The position numbers and the translations under genes are program-made. From Hondaea fermentalgiana (lineage: Eukaryota; Sar; Bigyra; Thraustochytrida; Thraustochytriidae): a stretch of DNA of 57,697 nt. How positions within the stretch are numbered: the stretch's first letter is position 1; every line of letters begins with the position of its first letter. Positions 30,401 to 38,020 of the stretch are shown piece after piece. The notes under the pieces were generated by a model. It was not told where the DNA came from. It made no database searches and was given only the letters and a program-made list of their open reading frames with translations. Where the stretch lies: positions 92,645 through 150,341 of the forward strand of contig NPFB01000030.1 in the NCBI GenBank assembly GCA_014084085.1, written 5' to 3'.

Positions 30401-31733
30401 CGCTCTCAGGGGATGCCGACGGGGGACTGCCTGTTGCTGCAGGATTGCGTCGCGACCAGCTAAACGAGGCGCCGGAAACCTCGACGGCGAGCGGGCTGTT
30501 CTCCGGCAGGGCGTCAGCAGGCGGCGCATCGTCGAGCAAGAGGTATTTGCGCAAGCGACCAAAGGACACCAGCGAGTTCGCCAGCATTGTTGTTTGCTGC
30601 GGGACGGCAATCAGTGGCAGTCGGAGGCCCTGGAACGAACTAATGGCCACAAAAATTGTCGCCGCGTTGAGACTATCCGGGTCTGTGACGGCCAGCGTGA
30701 GAATGGAAAAGCAGGCTGCGAGAATCGGCGACGCGCGGCCGAGATTGATCGAAGTCACCGTGAGCGTGCGGAACCGCTTAATGTACCACGTTTCGTCGGT
30801 GCGTGCCTTGGTAATGAGTTTCTGAAAGGGAATCTCCCAGGCCATCATCTTGATGGCCTTGACGCCGTCGAGAATTTCGCGCAGAATGCTGATACGTTGG
30901 TCGCCCAGGGCAAAGTCCTTTTCCTCGACGCGTTTGACCAGTTTGGTGATGCGAAAGTTGGCAAAGGCAATCGAAAACATAATCACAAAGCCCACAATGC
31001 TAGCGCGACGCAACACGTACGCAAGAATGACAACGCCGCCAATGAGCGCTGTAAAAACGTAGGGAAGCATGCACATCCAGCGCCAATCTTCCACCATGCG
31101 CGTCACATCGCTGCCAATAAGCGATTGCTCTTGCAGACCAGCCTTGCTGACGGCAGCGGTCGACACTGTCGTCGACTTGCGATGCACAAGGCTCGACATC
31201 CAGGCAATGTAGCGAATGCCCAGCTGGCACGAAAGTAGCTGCTTGACCTGCGCCTGCAGAAAGCCTTCAAGCATAATTACGATAGCAAAGCAGATGGCCA
31301 CAGCTACGCCCAAGGCGTCCGTGGTGGCCGGGTCGGAGACCATGTTGATGATTTTACGGAGGAGGAGCGGTCGCGCTACGGAGAACAACACGCCTTGCAA
31401 GACAGACAGCAACAAGCCCATGTAGAACTCGAACCCCTGGAGGCTGAGCATGAGGCGCACCAGCGAGGTTTTCTCGCGCGGCAGCTTCTCGAGCTGTTCG
31501 GCCCAAAGTTCCTCGGCGCGGGCCGTCAAGAAGTCGGCCTCTTCCCGACGGTTGTGCATGGGCACCTCTTCCTCGTCCAGAGGCGTGCGGTATCCCTTGA
31601 GCACCCATGGCAACACCCACGCCAAGCTCAGGTCGACCCACTTTCCGGGTCTGTGCGAGCGCTGTTGCTTCTTCTTGTCGCCGCCGCTTTCAAGGTCCGC
31701 CAGCTGCGCCGCGGACCCAGACACCGCCGCCAT
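27423..31733 (-). CDS. ABC transporter, ABCC/MRP type
   Basis: A 1436-residue full transporter without an N-terminal TMD0. The order is first membrane domain (about 95-380), NBD1 (about 455-700), a Glu/Asp-rich linker, second membrane domain (about 815-1110) and NBD2 (about 1190-1420). NBD1 has Walker A GKVGSGKSS (about 485), signature FSGGQAARLSIARA (about 574), Walker B LLLMDD and TLNQLH where most ABCC proteins have a switch His. NBD2 has Walker A GRSGSGKST (about 1225), signature LSIGERQ (about 1325), Walker B VVVLDEPTSSLD and the switch MIAHRINTI, so it looks fully catalytic. An asymmetric pair, with ATP hydrolysis mainly in NBD2, is usual for this family. Members export organic anions, conjugates or drugs; the substrate here cannot be told. 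No introns are needed. Confidence 0.92.
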   Translation of the reverse strand: MAAVSGSAAQLADLESGGDKKKQQRSHRPGKWVDLSLAWVLPWVLKGYRTPLDEEEVPMHNRREEADFLTARAEELWAEQLEKLPREKTSLVRLMLSLQGFEFYMGLLLSVLQGVLFSVARPLLLRKIINMVSDPATTDALGVAVAICFAIVIMLEGFLQAQVKQLLSCQLGIRYIAWMSSLVHRKSTTVSTAAVSKAGLQEQSLIGSDVTRMVEDWRWMCMLPYVFTALIGGVVILAYVLRRASIVGFVIMFSIAFANFRITKLVKRVEEKDFALGDQRISILREILDGVKAIKMMAWEIPFQKLITKARTDETWYIKRFRTLTVTSINLGRASPILAACFSILTLAVTDPDSLNAATIFVAISSFQGLRLPLIAVPQQTTMLANSLVSFGRLRKYLLLDDAPPADALPENSPLAVEVSGASFSWSRRNPAATGSPPSASPESETTEAQKATVEPVASMSQTGEFGLHDIDFSVRSRDHLVAIVGKVGSGKSSLLSSILGSMFLDEGSVRLTNKIAYIPQKPFIMSGTARENVLMGHPFEEEKFNRILHASALDVDLAHMPDGAETEIGERGQTFSGGQAARLSIARALYHDAELLLMDDILAAVDPEVANNLFRRTVLGFMGRSSSLRVERGGRRSVLMTLNQLHLLQYFDHIIVMDDACTGRIAEQGAYAELMSRHGGPLWRMMHGEVKVKADDAPADAGSVTEDEEVDEDDVKAGLEEANNPATSAKGDPISATDAAGATATTAGGAISEEAALKVEEEAEEEEDMDDAKMGVEMHEPRLMSSEMESVQGTKESDFVRHHVLVDKEKGEKGAVSSRILQEYLTAMGRGRLPFSFLFALVAYAFMGASDMYLASWTSKAASIEDQSEHLHHAAIYIALGVCNVIGIEILSLHNTGSSVAASKNVHGGCIDHILHAPITWYEKTPSGRIVSRFSGDLSMVDRQLAFIFDDVFQFVFLLLSLAVVVCYIVPELVPVIFVGLALFIWQVVAVDRTNREVKRYSNQSLSPILTNISETIDARELIRCMQLENFFKLRHYSHVDRYTTNLYFSYTLVNFSTLVSGIVSFMLSLGAAMVVMLRREKYDPALVGLAVSYSLLLPYFLAILSNALPIGFAALTSLERIVELKSDQVSQEPAWYLEADMELVDGHAKSWAANELDPETGEPSAPRLIDAEVLGSVPVAERAWPTHGRLDFERVVLQYRPDLPPALKDVTFSIEGGQKVGVVGRSGSGKSTLATIALFRVHELTSGRIMLDGQDISRIGLQLLRSSLTIIPQQPLLLKSRGLRGNLDPFDEHSDSDLLAAMDRVGLSRDLLKPKANGEDAEEALALSIGERQLLSLARAILRKSLKVVVLDEPTSSLDMRSDEQIQKVVQTAFAQSTVMMIAHRINTIRHCERILVMDDGNMVEFDHPDTLLADPNSTFSSMVAATEASENAL

Positions 31734-32394
31734 GGTCTTGAAACCCTGCGAGGTTCACGGTCTGCTCCCCAAGGCCTGAGGCCTGTCGCGCGAGAGCTCA
31801 CGAGGCGCGGCTGCGGCTGCGGCTGCGGCTGCGGCTACTACTTCACCTTCGAGTCCGCCGTCGCCGCCGGCACCAACAGCAAGTTCTCGTCGCTGCCCTT
31901 CTTCTTCAAGATGGGAGAGAGGGGAAAAGGGAGGGACTTTCGGAGTTTGGCAGCGTGCCGAATTCGCTTTCTCACCCGTCGCCCTGCTTGCTGTGCTACC
32001 TGCAGTGACTGGAGCGCGAGCGAGCCACTTTTGCCTCGGGGTTCCGGGTCCGTGCCTCGTTCCCCACTTGCGCGACCGTCACCGCGGCCGCCACGACCAC
32101 GACGATGAGGGGCAGCTAGCTAGCTGCAGCTGCAGCTACAGCGAGCGCGAGGATGCTCACTGGCGGATCGGACGCAGACGGAGCAGGTTGATGGTTTGGA
32201 TGCTTCAACCAGCCCAGCCAGCGCAACAAGTCGGTCGTCAAGCGAGGCTAGCGCAGGATGCACGCGCGCGCGCCGCCAAGGTCTTGCGCAAACCAGAAAG
32301 ACTCGGCCTCGAGCACGTCTTCCGCTCTTAAAAAATAAAAACCGGTCTCGAACCCCTTGGGGCCGTTCACCTCGAGCGTGGCGAGCGAGCCGCT

Positions 32395-32530
32395 GCCGGC
32401 CACGGCGAGCAAGCAAGCGAGCAAGCGAGCGAGCAAGCGAGCGTGCGTGCGTGCGTGCGTGCTGCAGCCAGCTGCAAGCACGCGAGCTGCAAGCAACACA
32501 AGCAAGCAAGCAAGCAAGCAAGGAAGCAAG
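32395..32530. repeat. GCAA/GCGA/GTGC tetranucleotide tract
   Basis: Mixed tetranucleotides GCAA, GCGA, GTGC and GGAA run almost without a break for about 135 bases. Confidence 0.8.
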
Positions 32531-32737
32531 GAAGTTCGCGCGTGGTCTCCCGCAGCGCTGGCCCGGGAGCCTTTTCAGCCCCTGCACGCACGACAGCGAC
32601 GGCCCGTGCCAGCTCGCTCGCTCGCTCGCTCGACGCCCGCGCGCCTCCCGACCTCCCTCCGCCGAGCTCTGCGCCCGCGGCCGTCGCCGTCGCCGTCCTC
32701 GCGCTCGTCCTCGTCCTCGTCCTCGTCCTCGGCGCGG

Positions 32738-32773
32738 ATTTGAATTTGAATTTGAACTTGAATTTGAATTTGA
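32738..32773. repeat. (TTTGAA)n hexamer repeat
   Basis: Six units of TTTGAA with one variant, directly after a GTCCTC hexamer array at 32705-32731. Confidence 0.85.
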
Positions 32774-33274
32774 CGGGCTCGCGCTGCCAGGCTGCCGCCG
32801 GCCCTCGCCGCAAGTCGCGCAAACGCGCGCGCGAACACGAGCAAACCCGGCGCGAAGTGGGCGGGCCGGAGCGCGCCAGTGCGCAAAAGGGAGGCGCGGA
32901 AAGAGCGCGGGGAGGGAGGGAGGGAGCGATTTTCAAAACCGATTGTCGTGTGCGCGGGCGGACGGACTGGTGACGCCGGCCGCGGATCCAGGATCATCGA
33001 GCCCGAAAACGGCAACAGCGGCGGCGAGGCCGTTGCCAATGAGCGCTGCGCCGGCGGCACCGGGGAGCTGGCGCACGACGACACGCATTCGTGCCAAGGT
33101 GGAGGAAGGAAAGGCTTTTCCGTGTTGAAGGCCGGGCAAGAGCACGGGATGGATGTTGGAGGAAGAGACCCGGCGAAGGGGGTAGCAAAGCCAAGGCATG
33201 CCAAGGCAAGCCAGGGCAAGCCAAGCAAAGAGTAAAGCGAGGAATAAAGCGTTAGCGCGAGGCCTTCTTATGAA

Positions 33275-34738
33275 CTAGTCGTCCTTCTTGGAGGTCGCGG
33301 CGGCCGCGGCGTCGGCGTCGCCGGTAATGTCGATGAGGGTGTCTTCGACGACATAGCTGTTCAGCTGCGAGAACTCGCCCTTGGCGAGCGCAAAGCCGAA
33401 AGAAGCCACGAGAATGTACGGCACAATGTACAGCAGGGCTGGCTGCGCGTGGTTAAAAACGAGCATGACGAGCACCGTGGTGATGAGGCTCAGCGTGTAA
33501 GCCACCATGGTTACGTTGAGAAAGGAGTACGTCTGCGAAGCGGCAAAGGCCGGCCGACTCACGTCATACTTTGCCAAAAAGGCAATGGTGAGCCCAGGCA
33601 CGACAATGTCTCCAAGCCCCAGCATCGAGAACATCATGTTGCCGCAACCATCCTGGCCCCGTGGGAACATGAGCTTGATGGGCGCCTCCACGCCCGTGGC
33701 CACCGTCACCATGACGTTGCTGCCAAAGACCGACGTGCTGCCAAAAACCCAAAAGCAGTCGTACAAAAAGAGGCCCAAAAGCATGATGACACCCGTCCTG
33801 TACGAGGAAATGCCAATGTGCTTGATGCCCAACAGGCAAAATGACAGACCCATCATGTTGTTCACAATCCAGTTCTTGGTCTGCATGTAAAAGACGCCAA
33901 GCAGCGCCGAAATAATGTAGGCAACAATGTCGATCCACGTTACGTCAACGTCAAAGTACGGCACGCGAAAGAGCGTGCGGAACTGACCGAGACCACGACT
34001 GTTGTACCAGAGAGCCACAAACTGACCGAGATTGATGCCAAGACCGTTCGTGCACATGACCACCACGTAGCAGCTAAAGAGATACTTGATGAGGTCCGAG
34101 TCAATGTACTTGTAAATCACAAAGAGACCAAAGAGGACGGCCGATCCAATAACGGGGAAAAGGTATGCGTCCCCGTCCTGAAGGGCCGACTGGCCGACGT
34201 CTTCGTCGTTCTCTTCGTCCTCAACGTCGTTGGCATCGGGCCGGCAAAACAGCCACACCGAGTGCTTGCTCGCGAGATATACGCAAATGACCGAGAGAAT
34301 TAGCAAATGAATTGACGGCTGAAGCGCTTGCATCGAAAGCTTGCTCTCGTTCGCCTTGGCGTCACGTCGCTTGATCCATGCCGCGTTCTTGGGATGACCC
34401 ACCGGATACATGATGCTTTCGGGGTCCACGCCCTCGGGGACCTCAATCGCCGAATTCGAAATCCACTTGGATCCATCCGCGGAAAGGTGCTCGCCAAAGT
34501 GCGGGTGGCATTTCGGAAACGGGCCCAGCTCCACGGGGTCAAAGTCCTCCACGTGGATGAGCGAGCCGTCTTCCTTCTCGAAATACCCGGCCGGGACCTT
34601 GTGCGTCATGACCAGCGAGAGTCCTGCGAAAAACGCCAAGACGCCTCCCAGCAGAGCGTACAGCACGAGCAGCTGCGACCGCAGCGCCCGCGGCCTCACT
34701 GCGCGCTCGACCTCCGCGCTTTCGTCGTTGCTCGCCAT
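33275..34738 (-). CDS. Signal peptide peptidase (intramembrane aspartyl protease)
   Basis: A 487-residue multi-pass protein of the SPP/presenilin family, which cleaves leftover signal peptides and tail anchors inside the ER membrane. The catalytic motifs are present: FLYDCFW (YD, about residue 326), MLGLGDIVVPG (GxGD, about 374) and QPALLYIVP (PAL, about 433). The first membrane segment is at about 20-45. It is followed by an unusually long loop of about 90 residues that would face the lumen in the usual SPP topology. The protein ends KKDD, which fits the dilysine ER-retrieval signal KKXX. The start is the first ATG; upstream codons open only on TTG. It lies head-to-head with PEX14, and the two start codons are 622 bp apart. 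Confidence 0.93.
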   Translation of the reverse strand: MASNDESAEVERAVRPRALRSQLLVLYALLGGVLAFFAGLSLVMTHKVPAGYFEKEDGSLIHVEDFDPVELGPFPKCHPHFGEHLSADGSKWISNSAIEVPEGVDPESIMYPVGHPKNAAWIKRRDAKANESKLSMQALQPSIHLLILSVICVYLASKHSVWLFCRPDANDVEDEENDEDVGQSALQDGDAYLFPVIGSAVLFGLFVIYKYIDSDLIKYLFSCYVVVMCTNGLGINLGQFVALWYNSRGLGQFRTLFRVPYFDVDVTWIDIVAYIISALLGVFYMQTKNWIVNNMMGLSFCLLGIKHIGISSYRTGVIMLLGLFLYDCFWVFGSTSVFGSNVMVTVATGVEAPIKLMFPRGQDGCGNMMFSMLGLGDIVVPGLTIAFLAKYDVSRPAFAASQTYSFLNVTMVAYTLSLITTVLVMLVFNHAQPALLYIVPYILVASFGFALAKGEFSQLNSYVVEDTLIDITGDADAAAAATSKKDD

Positions 34739-35360
34739 GATGTTCTCCTTTTCGTTGCCTTCGTATCTTGCTTGCCCGCCCCCCAGTTTTTTCTCTCCTT
34801 CTTCGTCAGGCCAAGCCAGCGCGCAGGCGGGCGCGAGCACGAGGGCCAAGCAGAAGGCGCGCGCGCGCGACGCTGCGGCACGTGCAAAGGCCTCGTGACT
34901 GCGAGACTGTCTGAGCCCGGCGCGGTCCGGTGATTCTTTTTCTTCTTCTTCTTCTTCTTCTTCTTCTTCTTTCCTTCTTTCGTGGTCCTACAAAAAAAAA
35001 AGAAAAAAAAAAGAGAGAAAATGAAAAGAAAAAAGTGGCCCGAGCACGCGAGCGACGTCATAAGGCTCGCTCAAGAGCGGAAGATGTTCTTTCCCAAGAG
35101 CGCCGGCCGAGACGATGCTCGATACACGCAAGCTCTGTAAAAGCCTTAGCCGCACGAAGAGCAAAGCAAAACCCCTTGGCCTGGGCCTGGAAAGCTCGAC
35201 TTCCCGCGCTTGCTTGCTTGCTTGCTTGCTTGTTTGCTTGCTCACTCGGTCGCTCGCTCGCTCGCTCGACGGAGGAGACGAGCAGACGAGACTGCGCAGC
35301 ACCGCGCAGGGTGACCCGCGACCGCGCGAAGGAAAGGTGGTGTGGATTGAGGAGGTGAAT
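34739..35360. promoter_or_regulatory. Divergent promoter region between SPP and PEX14
   Basis: 622 bp separate the two start codons. It contains a TTC tract (34938-34977), A-rich runs (34990-35034), and GCTT then GCTC tetranucleotides (35205-35269). These repeat tracts may mark open chromatin, but no specific factor site can be named. An ATG at 35115 is in frame with PEX14, but its product would be Leu/Ala/Arg-rich repeat sequence and is treated as untranslated. Confidence 0.45.
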
Positions 35361-37805
35361 ATGAGGGAGGACCAGGTGTCCAATGGCGTCAGTTTCCTGA
35401 CGCACCCCAAGGTCCAACAGGCCCCGCTCGAAGAGCGACTCACCTTTCTGCGCAACAAGGGCCTCACCGAAGAAGAAATCGAAGAAGCCGTGCGCAGGTC
35501 TGAGAACCCAGATGGTGAAAGCGGCGAAAAAAGTGGCGCCGCCGCTGACCAAAATGCCGCGCAAGGGGGCCACGACCCCACCAGCGGCAACAGCAGCAAT
35601 GGCCAGGCCAAGGGAAACGGACAGCCACTTCCGCCTCACGCCAATGGCGGCCCGCCACGTTTCCAGGGCCTGCCCCCGCCTTCCGTGGACCAGTCTTCTT
35701 CATGGGTCTCCAAGTACCTGGTCCCAGGAACGTTGGCGCTCTCTGCAGGCGCAGGCATGGCGTTTCTTTACAAGACCATGGTTCTCAAGGAGAACATGGG
35801 TGGCCCACGACAGTGGTTTGGCCCCGGTCCTCCGCCACCCGGCGTGTATCCGGGTGTGCCTGTACAACAGCAGCAGCAACAACAGCAGCTTCAGGGACAG
35901 CCCATGCCTGGACAAAATCAGGCTCTCACTCAGCCCCAACAGCAACTGCAACAGCAAAGGTCGTCCTCGTCTCTGCCAGGTGCACCCGGCGCCATGGAGG
36001 CGCTTTTGAGCCAAGGCAAGAGCATCCCCAGTCTCGAGCAACTCGAAAAGGACCGCTCCTACAACAAGGATGACCATCAGTCCACCGCCATGACCACCTA
36101 CGATCCGTCCTCGTCCATGTTTGGAAGCGCCCCATATGGATCCGCGCAGGGACTCGGATCCGACCTCATGGCGCCCGGGTTCGATCCATCGGGCAGCGGA
36201 ACGGGTGCCTTGGGCGAAGTCGTGAAAAAGCAAACCGAGCTTCTTCAGGACGTGAGCAGCACTCTTAAATCTGTCACAAGCCAACTCGCCGACATCAAGG
36301 CGGACCGTGGAAATGGTGGCTTCGGCATTAGCACTTCGGGCGGCACGCAAGCCATGATTGCCAATCTCTCGCAGACCACGAGCGACCTCAAATCCGAACT
36401 CAACACGCTGAAAATGCTCATCCTCTCGGGCAAGCTCGGCGGTAGCGGCAATAGTAGTGATGGTGACGGCGCCCTGAGCGAGGAGGCAGTGCGCAAGCTC
36501 ATTGGCCCAATTGACGAAAAGCTCTCGCAACAGCAGCAAAACAAGAACCAGCTGGATCAGCTCATCAAAGCGACCTCCGGCGCTGCAACGGATGCCAGTG
36601 ACACCGCGTCTGCAAGCGGGGCTAATCAAGACGACGCGCAGGTTAGCGAGACTCCCGAGGCCAAGACCGACGACGATATTGCTCAGGAAAAGATGCATGC
36701 ATCACGCACGGCCTTGGCACAGCTTGTCGAGGCATGTCCCTCCGACAAGCTTCGCGTAGCCGTCAATGTCTTGCTGCTCTACCTGCGCAACCTGGTCAAG
36801 GATCCGGACGTGCCCCGCTACGGCCGTATTGCGCGTACGAATCAGAGTTATGTCAACAACCTTAGCAAGGTGGAGCACCACATGGATCTTCTCAAGGCTA
36901 ATGGTTTCGAGGAGCGTAACTCGGGAAGCCTCAGTCGAGCGCCGACGCTTGAGTGGTCCGAGGAGTGGCGAGAGAAAAAGGATGAGTGGGCCCTTCGCGT
37001 GCTCAAGGACACCATCGAGAATCTCGAAACTGTTCAAAAGCAGGGCGCTGCAGCGGCGCCCAAGCCTGCACCCGTCGAAGAAGCCGCGACGGAACAGCCG
37101 CCTGCGCCAGCAGAGGAAGCCCCCAAGCCCTCTCCTGCCCCTGCCGCCGCCAAGCCGGGTTTTGTTGCGCCTCCCTTCACCATTCCCGGTGTTTCACAGC
37201 CACCTGCTCAGCAAGCCGCCGCGCAGCAGCCCCAGCAGCAGCAGACTCCTGCTCAACAACCGCAGCAGCAAGCACCTGCGCCGCAGGAGGACAAGGACGC
37301 AGGGGCGGCAAATGGGGCACCAGAAGCCGCAAATGATCAGATTGCCGGCTCGTACCCTCTCTCGTACAAGGAGATCCTGGGATATGTTCAGCGGGACGAA
37401 AAGCCACCCGGTGTCCAGGATATTCCCAACAACCTTTCCAGTGATGAACCCACACCCTCATCCATGGCGCCCCCTCGCAAACCCTGGGAGAACCCTGCAA
37501 GCGAGGCAAGCAAGCAAGACCCTTCTGCAGCAGGCTCCATGGAGGGGAACCCATTCACTGCCTTCGCCAACGGCAATGGCAACGGCACGGACTACGCCGA
37601 GGACGTGTCATATCCAGGCTACATGGGTCGCTCCACGGCAACGATTGAAGAAATCAACGACGACGAGCCAGAAACTGAAACTGTTCCGCCACCGCAGAAC
37701 ACGTCTTCTGCAGAGAATGGTGTGCCATCGTCAGCATCAGCGCTCCCATTCCCAGAGGTCGGCTCTGCGAGCGAGGTTGCATCCGCCGCGCCCTCAGGTC
37801 CTTGA
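35361..37805 (+). CDS. PEX14: Peroxin-14 with an internal PUB domain
   Basis: PEX14 is the peroxisomal membrane docking protein for the PEX5-cargo complex. Residues 1-48 match the PEX14 N-terminal domain (REDQVSNGVSFLTHPKVQ, then RNKGLTEEEIEEA), with the Phe residues that bind PEX5 WxxxF/Y motifs. A membrane segment lies at about 113-138 (YLVPGTLALSAGAGMAFLY). A Gln-rich and coiled-coil part follows (about 170-400). Residues about 445-530 match a PUB domain (VNVLLLYLRNLVKDPDVPRY, then GRIARTNQSYVNNL, then LLKANGF), aligning with the PNGase PUB. A Pro/Ala/Gln linker leads to YPLSYKEILGYVQRDEKPPG (about 668), the conserved C-terminal motif of plant-type PEX14. The 814 residues are about twice the human length. 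The start is placed at the first residues of the domain, with A at -3. Confidence 0.9.
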   Translation: MREDQVSNGVSFLTHPKVQQAPLEERLTFLRNKGLTEEEIEEAVRRSENPDGESGEKSGAAADQNAAQGGHDPTSGNSSNGQAKGNGQPLPPHANGGPPRFQGLPPPSVDQSSSWVSKYLVPGTLALSAGAGMAFLYKTMVLKENMGGPRQWFGPGPPPPGVYPGVPVQQQQQQQQLQGQPMPGQNQALTQPQQQLQQQRSSSSLPGAPGAMEALLSQGKSIPSLEQLEKDRSYNKDDHQSTAMTTYDPSSSMFGSAPYGSAQGLGSDLMAPGFDPSGSGTGALGEVVKKQTELLQDVSSTLKSVTSQLADIKADRGNGGFGISTSGGTQAMIANLSQTTSDLKSELNTLKMLILSGKLGGSGNSSDGDGALSEEAVRKLIGPIDEKLSQQQQNKNQLDQLIKATSGAATDASDTASASGANQDDAQVSETPEAKTDDDIAQEKMHASRTALAQLVEACPSDKLRVAVNVLLLYLRNLVKDPDVPRYGRIARTNQSYVNNLSKVEHHMDLLKANGFEERNSGSLSRAPTLEWSEEWREKKDEWALRVLKDTIENLETVQKQGAAAAPKPAPVEEAATEQPPAPAEEAPKPSPAPAAAKPGFVAPPFTIPGVSQPPAQQAAAQQPQQQQTPAQQPQQQAPAPQEDKDAGAANGAPEAANDQIAGSYPLSYKEILGYVQRDEKPPGVQDIPNNLSSDEPTPSSMAPPRKPWENPASEASKQDPSAAGSMEGNPFTAFANGNGNGTDYAEDVSYPGYMGRSTATIEEINDDEPETETVPPPQNTSSAENGVPSSASALPFPEVGSASEVASAAPSGP

Positions 37806-38020
37806 TTGTCCATTCTTGCGTATTGCTAAGCTTTTAACTTATACCGTCAGACATGCTCATCGTCATTGTTGCTTCTCGTTCGCTTGCTTGCTTGCTTGTT
37901 TTGACTGCAGCAGCAAAAGACAATGGTGTTGTGGTCCTCTCAACCCGCGTCATCTCCTTCACAGGCTGTTGCAAAAGAAGAAACACTTCAAACAAAGCAG
38001 TTCTCGTTCTTTTGGCGAGC

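Larger units (their letters stand above)
31734..33274. other. Intergenic: ABC transporter promoter and SPP 3' end
   Basis: About 1.5 kb between two - strand genes with no supportable coding sequence. It holds GCTGCG units near 31808, AGCT/CTGCAG units near 32116-32135, a long GCAA/GCGA/GTGC tract at 32395-32530, GTCCTC units at 32705-32731 and TTTGAA units at 32738-32773. Frames through it are repeat-derived. Confidence 0.6.

Noticed and set aside
32340..32365. tRNA-like T-arm (GGTTCGAGACC on the - strand)
   Set aside because: The stem does not pair and no D-arm, anticodon arm or acceptor stem is found around it. The TTCGATCC near 36180 lies inside PEX14 and also lacks the other arms.
35115..35360. 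In-frame N-terminal extension of PEX14 from the ATG at 35115
   Set aside because: The added 82 residues are mainly translations of GCTT/GCTC repeats, and the conserved PEX14 domain begins at the Met at 35361.
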